A program made the position numbers and the translations under genes. Shown one piece after another: positions 58,137 to 64,000 of a stretch of 64,000 bases of DNA. This DNA is from Botrytis cinerea B05.10 (Eukaryota; Ascomycota; Leotiomycetes; Helotiales; Sclerotiniaceae), in NCBI RefSeq assembly GCF_000143535.2, contig NC_037310.1, forward strand, positions 496,001 to 560,000, in the 5' to 3' direction. The notes under the pieces are model-generated. The model saw only the letters and a list, made by a program, of their open reading frames with translations, did not search any database and had not been told where the DNA came from. The stretch's first letter is position 1. Every line of letters starts with the position of its first letter.

Positions 58137-59510
58137 ATGGACAATAATCTACTCGATCGTCTTTCAGCACTGGACACCAATACAGTGTCTGATGCCTTGG
58201 ATTTTCTTGGCTTGCGAGGAGCTACTCACGGACTCCGGCCTCTCTGGAATTGTCCAAAGATTGTCGGCCGTGCTAGCACCATTCAACTTGGCCCTAAAGT
58301 CGAGGGCTCTCCAGCAACTGTCCATCTTATCACACCAGTAATAGACGCTGTCACAACGGATGATCGTATCCTCGTTATTGCTGGCGGCGTGGAAGGTGTT
58401 TCATCCTGGGGCGATATCATCGCCAATGCCGCCAAGATGAAGAATATTCGTGGATCCATTATTGACGGCAATAGTCGAGATATCAATGGAAGTCGCGATA
58501 TTGGCTATCCAGTATTTGGCCGTGGCGTGACAATGATTAGCGCGCGCAATCGGTTGATTCAAGTCGACTCTGGCGGGCCCGTAGAGATGAGAGGTGTCAT
58601 GGTGGACCAAGACGATTTCGTAATTGCAGATGATTGTGGGACAGTTTTTGTACCTGCTCGTCGTATCGACGAGGTACTGGAGCTCGGCGAGCGCATCGAC
58701 CGTCGTCAGCATGTAATGGTTAAAGAAGTTCGTGCCGGTCGTTCAGTCACAGAGGTCATGCATGACAAGCAATTTGAATCTATCGCAGCCTCGCCTACTG
58801 GAATTAGCTTAGGGGAGCCTGGAAATTTCAAAAGAAACCCTAAAAAAGCTAGCGCTGAGGATCAGAGGCTAGTCGCGTTGTTTGCTGATTCTGACACTCC
58901 CGGTGTCTCAGATGCTCTTGACAGGCTCGGTATCTCAGGACAGGCATTTAATATCATGCCACTGGCTAATTATAAGAAAACCACCGTTGGGCCGGCTTTC
59001 ACGGTGCGTTATGTGCCCGCTAGTGACCCACCCGGAAGCGTGGGCGACTTTATAGATGATGTGGCTGTCGGTGACTTCGTGGTCATTGACAACGGTGGTC
59101 GAACGGATTGTACTGTCTGGGGAGATATCATGACACAATATGCAGGCCTGCGGAGCATTGCAGGCACTGTGATTGATGGAGTGTGCCGTGACGTTGATCG
59201 TGCCATCAACGACAACTACCCGCTATTTACTACCGGACGTTGGATGAGAACAGGAAAAGATCGGGTCCAAGTGGGAGGTGTGAACGAATCGATTGGTGTT
59301 GGCAATATTCGAGTGAATCCCCGCGATATTGTGGTAGCCGATGCGAACGGTATTGTTGTAGTGCCGCGAGACCGAGCATACGAGGTTGCTGCGCTTGCAA
59401 AAACCATTGAGAAGAGCGAGGATAGAATTAGGGACATGATAAGTGAAGGTTCTACCATTGCTGAAGCTAGACAGACGCTGGGCTATCACACACTGCAACG
59501 TAAATTATGA
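58137..59510 (+). CDS. double-domain RraA-like class II aldolase/decarboxylase, 457 aa
   Basis: Single exon. Two RraA-like domains lie in tandem: residues about 1-215 and about 240-457. RraA-fold enzymes of this type (4-hydroxy-4-methyl-2-oxoglutarate/4-carboxy-4-hydroxy-2-oxoadipate aldolases) split 4-hydroxy-2-oxo acids to pyruvate or decarboxylate oxaloacetate with Mg2+. Domain 1 shows TVSDALDFLGLRG, SSWGDIIANAA and IDGNSRDI. Domain 2 shows GVSDALDRLGISG, TVWGDIMTQYA and IDGVCRDVD. Both keep the Gly-Asp and the Arg-Asp pair at the same spacing, so both may be active. Single-domain members are about 160-240 aa, so this is a fused duplication. No targeting signal. Higher G+C and absence of introns set it somewhat apart from its intron-rich neighbours, which could reflect a bacterial-type origin (inference). 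Confidence 0.88.
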   Translation: MDNNLLDRLSALDTNTVSDALDFLGLRGATHGLRPLWNCPKIVGRASTIQLGPKVEGSPATVHLITPVIDAVTTDDRILVIAGGVEGVSSWGDIIANAAKMKNIRGSIIDGNSRDINGSRDIGYPVFGRGVTMISARNRLIQVDSGGPVEMRGVMVDQDDFVIADDCGTVFVPARRIDEVLELGERIDRRQHVMVKEVRAGRSVTEVMHDKQFESIAASPTGISLGEPGNFKRNPKKASAEDQRLVALFADSDTPGVSDALDRLGISGQAFNIMPLANYKKTTVGPAFTVRYVPASDPPGSVGDFIDDVAVGDFVVIDNGGRTDCTVWGDIMTQYAGLRSIAGTVIDGVCRDVDRAINDNYPLFTTGRWMRTGKDRVQVGGVNESIGVGNIRVNPRDIVVADANGIVVVPRDRAYEVAALAKTIEKSEDRIRDMISEGSTIAEARQTLGYHTLQRKL

Positions 59511-60121
59511 GTGCAAAAACTATGAGATTATTAGAGTGACAATTGAGCAATTTTGAATTCAACTATCTTTATTGGTCTTGCTTTTTTGAATAATTATTGA
59601 ACATAACATAATTGTGCATCAAAATTGTATGATTGTCACATAGTAAAGTTACATACTTCCGATATACGATGGAAAAATGTGGGTCGTCGGATGGATAGTA
59701 AAAGCGTCGGACGGAGATCAAAGCCCTATATTTATAGTAAAAAACTGTCATTATAATCTACAAAGCAACAGATAATCGGTAGTGCCGAAGAGATACCATC
59801 GGGGAAGTTGAGTGGCAGCAGCGTAGCTTATTTGAACCCCTCCGATGGAAATATCGCGAACACGAAATCAAAATGTTTTCCGATACGTCTATATAACATC
59901 CAATACGAATATAGACCTCTGGTAGACCTATCGTAAATGTAGGCCATTAGGAGGTTCCAGAATTGTCCTAAAATACGATCGAAATTAAGTTTCAAGGCGA
60001 CCAAGAACCCCACTGATGATTTGCCGACAACCAGGCAGCAAATTTCTATTTTCTTCGCCGCTGAAATCGTCATCCTGTAGTGCATAATTGAGCAGGTAAT
60101 ATATATAGGTTGATTTAAGAT
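59511..60121. other. convergent intergenic region, about 0.6 kb
   Basis: Nothing recognised; terminators of the RraA-like gene and MFS transporter 2 must lie here. Confidence 0.5.
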
Positions 60122-62085
60122 TTATCTTCGGGGCGCTGGGGTGTTAGGAGACAGGGTCACACTCGTATCCTTCTCCTCGAGTCCATTGTCTTTAACAAAC
60201 AACGCAGCCAAAGCACAAGCTCCGATCAGCGGCGCGTACACTATGAAGACGGTTCGTACGCTAGCCATATAAGCGTCCAGGACTGCGCTACGCTGTGCAG
60301 CCGACAGCCCCAGCGAGTCAAGCTGATTGATAGAAGTTGTTATTGTGTCGGCGAGGGATGGACTTACCACGCCTTTCAGGCGCGCCTTGAGTACGTTGTT
60401 TAAGATGAGACTTGCGAGCGTCAGTCCTAGCGTACCTCCGATACTGCGAAGGAAGTTGCGCAACGAGTTGAGCACGGCGCGGTCAGCGCGTCGTGAGTGT
60501 GCTAGAAGGGCTACGAGACTTGGCTGGAAGCAGCAGCCTGTGCCTAGGCCTTGGAAGAAGCCTACAATGCAGATTGCCCAGATAGGCGTGGTGCGCGAGT
60601 AGAAGGCCTGCGGGATGAGGAGTAAAGCCCATACCCATTGGCCCGCGACCATCACGGGATTATAGCGCTTCGTGTGTGAAATTATAAGGCCTGATAAAAT
60701 GGAGCCCAGCCCTTGAGATCCTGCCATAGGCATGATGATAGCACCCGACATGATAGCTGTATAGCCACGGACATTGACTAGGTAGATGGGCATGTAATAA
60801 AGGTTGCCCCAGAAGACGATGCCGAAAAGGACATTTTGAACGAGTAGGATGTTGCAGGATAGACCATTCTGGAACAGATGTACTTTACAATGTTAGTAGA
60901 CGCCAAGGAATAAAATAGCCGAGATATCAGGCACTCACGAGGCATGATGGGCAATTTAGCCACCTTCCACTCCACAGCCAGAAAAACAGTAAAAGTGATG
61001 ACTCCAATCACGAGCATAGAGATGACAAGGGAGCTATTCCACGCAAAGGCCGAGCCACCTTGGGACAAAGGTACCTGATTGATTTAGATCAGCTAAAGAA
61101 AATTGAAAATTAGAAAATGGGAGGACCTACCAACAATAGAACAGTAGCAGCAACGCTCATAGCAACACCGATCCAGTCAATCATACCGAGTCTTGCCCTG
61201 GTACCAGCGGCCATTTTACTGCTTGGAAGCACTATGAAGAGCATGATAGACAAGACAACTAGCCATGGCACATCATACCAGAGGCTTCAACTGTCATTAG
61301 CAGTCTGTATCACTTAAGACGTGGTCACAATAGGTGGGAGCACTAACGTCCATCTCCAAGAAACCTTAGTCGCCATGGTACCACCAAGTAAAGGCCCCAA
61401 TCCACTTCCAAAAGCGACGGCTAGACCGATGAAGCCATTGTACTTGCCTCGCTGTTGTAGCGTTGTGACATCGCTGGCAATGATTTGGACTAGAGCCGTT
61501 CTTTTTTATTAAGATAATTAGTCAGCTGAAAAGGAAGAAAGGAAGAGGGCTACTACTTGAGTGAAAAGATGGACAAGCTTACATGGCACCACCTCCTAGC
61601 CCGGCTACAACACGGAAAGTAAACAACATAGCCGGAGTGTTTGAAAAACCGCATACCAAGTTACCCGTTGCAAGGATGCCAAGTGACATTAACAACAACT
61701 GCTTGCGGCCAAATATGTCGCTAAGTCGTCCATTGAGTAGTTGCACGGCGGTCGTCGCCATGAGGTAGGACGTCGCTACCCACGATAGTTGAGGGCCGAG
61801 GTGTAGCGCTTCCCCGATGGTGGGTACAGCTGCTGAGATAGACGTCTGATCTAGGTATGCCGTAAATTGTGCAAGAGCCAAGAGTGGGAATACTTGCATG
61901 AGCTTCTTGTGCGGGAGATGGTTAGACTGCTGGTCTTTGAAAGTGTTCAATTGAACAGTAGCTGCTGAATCGCTATCATTTGATTTCGATAATGGTTTGC
62001 TATGGTCGTTAGTCGAGTTAGCAGTAGTGGTGTTTTCGTTAGTGTAAATTTCCAGCGGGAGCTGTTGCTGAGATGTTGCGCTCAT
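60122..62085 (-). CDS. MFS efflux transporter 2, DHA2 (14-TM) type, 568 aa
   Basis: Exons 62085-61583, 61500-61348, 61284-61131, 61074-60939 and 60882-60122 join in frame. The frame runs six codons upstream of the ATG at 62085 without another ATG. A polar N-terminus (~65 residues, Asn/Ser/Thr-rich) precedes TM1 LAQFTAYLDQTSISAAVPTI, the DHA2 hallmark. Motif A is GRLSDIFGRKQLLL, and motif C is AVAFGSGLGPLLGG, with the GPLLGG that transporter 1 lacks. Later segments are FGIVFWGNLYYMPIYLV and GFFQGLGTGCCFQPSLVALLA. Expected role is proton-driven export at the plasma membrane, or vacuolar transport. The first acceptor (AAAAAG) is weak, but restores GGGAxxALVQIIASDV, the conserved TM4 region. It closes the right edge of the cluster. 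Confidence 0.86.
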
Positions 62086-63232
62086 GGTGTGTGGTGTGGA
62101 CAATCTCTTTGTTGCCTTACTACTTGGAAAATTTGATGATATGTATACCCTACAATCTGTAGGAGGAGAGGGAACCGTGCTTCCTAACTTTTAATCGCTT
62201 GGGTAAACATCGGTTCACCTACCCCTGATAGGTTGGTGGACACGTCAGACTGCGGGTCCATGCCCGCCTAAACCGGGGACCATAATTTCACTTACTTGCA
62301 TTTCTGGATGCAGGAATTATAGGGCGCCGGGCTACCCGTACCCCCCACCCCCCCGGGGAAAATTTGTGATGGAGGCCACTTTAGTGGTTCAGCGTCTTTC
62401 GAAGTGCCGAGGCGTAATTGCGTCTTATTGTGACCGTGCTTAACCCTATATATAGTGGCTTAAAGCCAATTAAAATGTTACACTCTTTGAAAATTTGTAC
62501 TTTGAACTTCAACAGGCCGAAGTATTGTAAAATGTATATCTCAGTACAATAATCTGTCAAAATGAATTAATTTCTTGAGAATCTCAATTTGACCTTCCTA
62601 GAAAGCCTATCAAAAGTCTTGAAAATTTTATGAGGGAGAGAAGACGTGAAGAAAGGACTATCATTTTAATTTAAGTATAGTACGTATTCTATTAAAAGAT
62701 ATACACAATGGAGTTGACTATACCAGTCGTTTTGATTGCCTAATACGCGTAATGTCCTTTGCGTGCTTTTTAATCAAGTTTTTAGTAAATGTGGATCTTA
62801 CAGATAAGACTTACCCTTTTAATCTGTAGTTTCTGTAGTTTCTGTATTTATATCTTACAAAAAGGTAGATAGACAGGATTTGCACATACTGTTTCTCAAA
62901 CCTAGAAGGCTTGTGAGTTATAAAGTGAGAATCCGCCCAGCCCCACTTATCAAGTGGCTCGGGTTTTTTTCTACTTTAGTAATGTCAACGACTTCCGGGA
63001 GTATTCAGAAGCTTTACCGCCGGGCTACAAAAACTTAAAAGACTAGACGAAAACCTAACATATTAAAAGGCCAATCTAGAATGTCTACCTTACTCTCATA
63101 TATATAGCGGGGTAGAACAAGAACAGGTTAGGATTAATGTCACGTTGTAATAATAAACTAAATTTTAGACTACGCAAAAATTATCCATATCCGTGAGTGA
63201 ACTGTAGGTAATCTGTCTTGTGGATTACTCGC

Positions 63233-63474
63233 TAATAGCCGGCTCTCTATGAATCAGCTATCTCTTTCCGAGTCGGGGAAAGTAAGTCTCCCCGGAAGGC
63301 AAATCTCCCTGGAAAGTCAATGTCCATGGAAAGCAAGTGTCCCTCTGAGGAAATTGCATTAGAATTTGATTTATTCTTACTAAAAAAACTTGAGGGAATA
63401 CTTCTTTTCCGGGGACACTTACTTTCCCCGATTCGAAACGACGAGGCAGCTGATTTATGGAGAGCCGACTAATA
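63233..63474. mobile_element. MITE-like element, 242 bp, ~65-bp terminal inverted repeats
   Basis: The left end TA-ATAGCCGGCTCTCTATG and the reverse complement of the right end TA-TTAGTCGGCTCTCCATA align for about 65 bases, ending in the shared CGGGGAAAGTAAGT(C/G)TCCCCGGAA (given here as a pattern). Both termini start with TA, as for Tc1/mariner-like insertion. There is no coding capacity. An internal 17-bp array is listed separately. Confidence 0.8.
63275..63342. repeat. four 17-bp tandem units inside the MITE
   Basis: Units at 63275, 63292, 63309 and 63326 follow the pattern NN-GGAA(A/G)G(T/C)-(A/C)A(A/G)T(C/G)TCC with exact 17-bp spacing. A further unit in reverse orientation is part of the right terminal repeat (about 63414-63430). 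Confidence 0.85.
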
Positions 63475-64000
63475 TGAGGGGTTCTATCTACCCTATAGAC
63501 TATCCGCTAGAGATCCTCCCACTCCGCGAGTTATCTGTGGATTATGTATGGATTATTTATAATCCCTACTTTCGACCAAATTGAAGCTATTGTTAAATCT
63601 TTTTATGACCTAAAAGTGATCCGAGCGTAGATTATGTACAAGTAGTTTTATGATCCGCGAATGAATGAATATCCATAGATAATCTATAGATACTTCACCG
63701 ATTACCCGCTTTAAATTTTCAAATACCTACTCCACAATGAATTTTCTACTGATCATTCGTTAGTATTGTTGTAGGAACTTGCATCTTCCGAAAGTCTAAG
63801 GGGACAAAATAACTAAAAAAGCTCTAGATCGTACATTTAGAGGCCTAGATTAAAAGCAACTTTCACATTTAAGGTTATTATAACGCTTACACTCAACGGG
63901 GAGCAAGGTTGAGGGGCCGGTACATGTAGATCTTCAGCCTCGCGTTAGACTTAGTATTGTCAGGGTACTATATTAGTGAATATGTCGAATGAATATTGAA

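Larger units (their letters stand above)
62086..64000. other. non-coding right end, AT-rich, with a MITE
   Basis: The first ~250 bp are the MFS transporter 2 promoter and include a CCCCCCACCCCCCC-like C run at 62341-62356. The rest has no supported gene. The MITE-like element at 63233-63474 is listed separately. Confidence 0.6.

Overview
This is a fungal nuclear window. Spliced genes carry short (about 48-75 nt) introns with GTAAGT/GTATGT-type donors and CTAAC-like branch points. Gene families typical of plant-associated Pezizomycotina are present: GH78, tannase, small secreted cysteine-rich proteins, MFS efflux pumps and a Zn2Cys6 regulator. Gene-rich stretches alternate with AT-rich, RIP-like blocks. 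The overall look (AT-rich intergenic DNA, TAGGTAGG microsatellites) suggests a Leotiomycete such as a Botrytis/Sclerotinia relative; that placement is inference and was not tested by any search.

Layout. 0-25.5 kb is mostly housekeeping: the 3' end of a tRNA dimethyltransferase (TRM1), a GH78 rhamnosidase-like gene, a GPI-anchored Ser/Thr-rich wall protein, a secreted 6-Cys protein, a DJ-1/PfpI protein, a DUF676 (ROG1-type) lipase, an RBR E3 ubiquitin ligase and a short-chain dehydrogenase. 25.5-31 kb is an AT-rich block with diverged ~330-bp tandem repeats and a broken beta-lactamase-family gene. 32-46 kb holds an alpha-glucoside-type sugar transporter, a 5'-truncated TPR-like gene fragment, a second secreted 6-Cys protein, coding relics in AT-rich DNA, a tannase/feruloyl esterase, a PRISE-type reductase and a hemerythrin-like gene with frame lesions.

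46.8-62.1 kb looks like a metabolic gene cluster: MFS transporter, HpcH/HpaI aldolase and Zn2Cys6 regulator (divergent pair), alpha/beta hydrolase and aspartate-type aminotransferase (divergent pair), a double-domain RraA-like aldolase, and a second MFS transporter. Two unrelated kinds of pyruvate aldolase beside an aminotransferase and a hydrolase suggest degradation of a 4-hydroxy-2-oxo acid. The acid could be made by transaminating a 4-hydroxylated amino acid such as a 4-substituted glutamate, or released from a ring-cleavage product. I consider this the most interesting system in the window. The right end (62.1-64 kb) is non-coding and carries a 242-bp MITE-like element with an internal 17-bp tandem array.

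Exon boundaries were worked out by hand from reading frames, splice signals and remembered family patterns. All family names are by recognition, not by database search.
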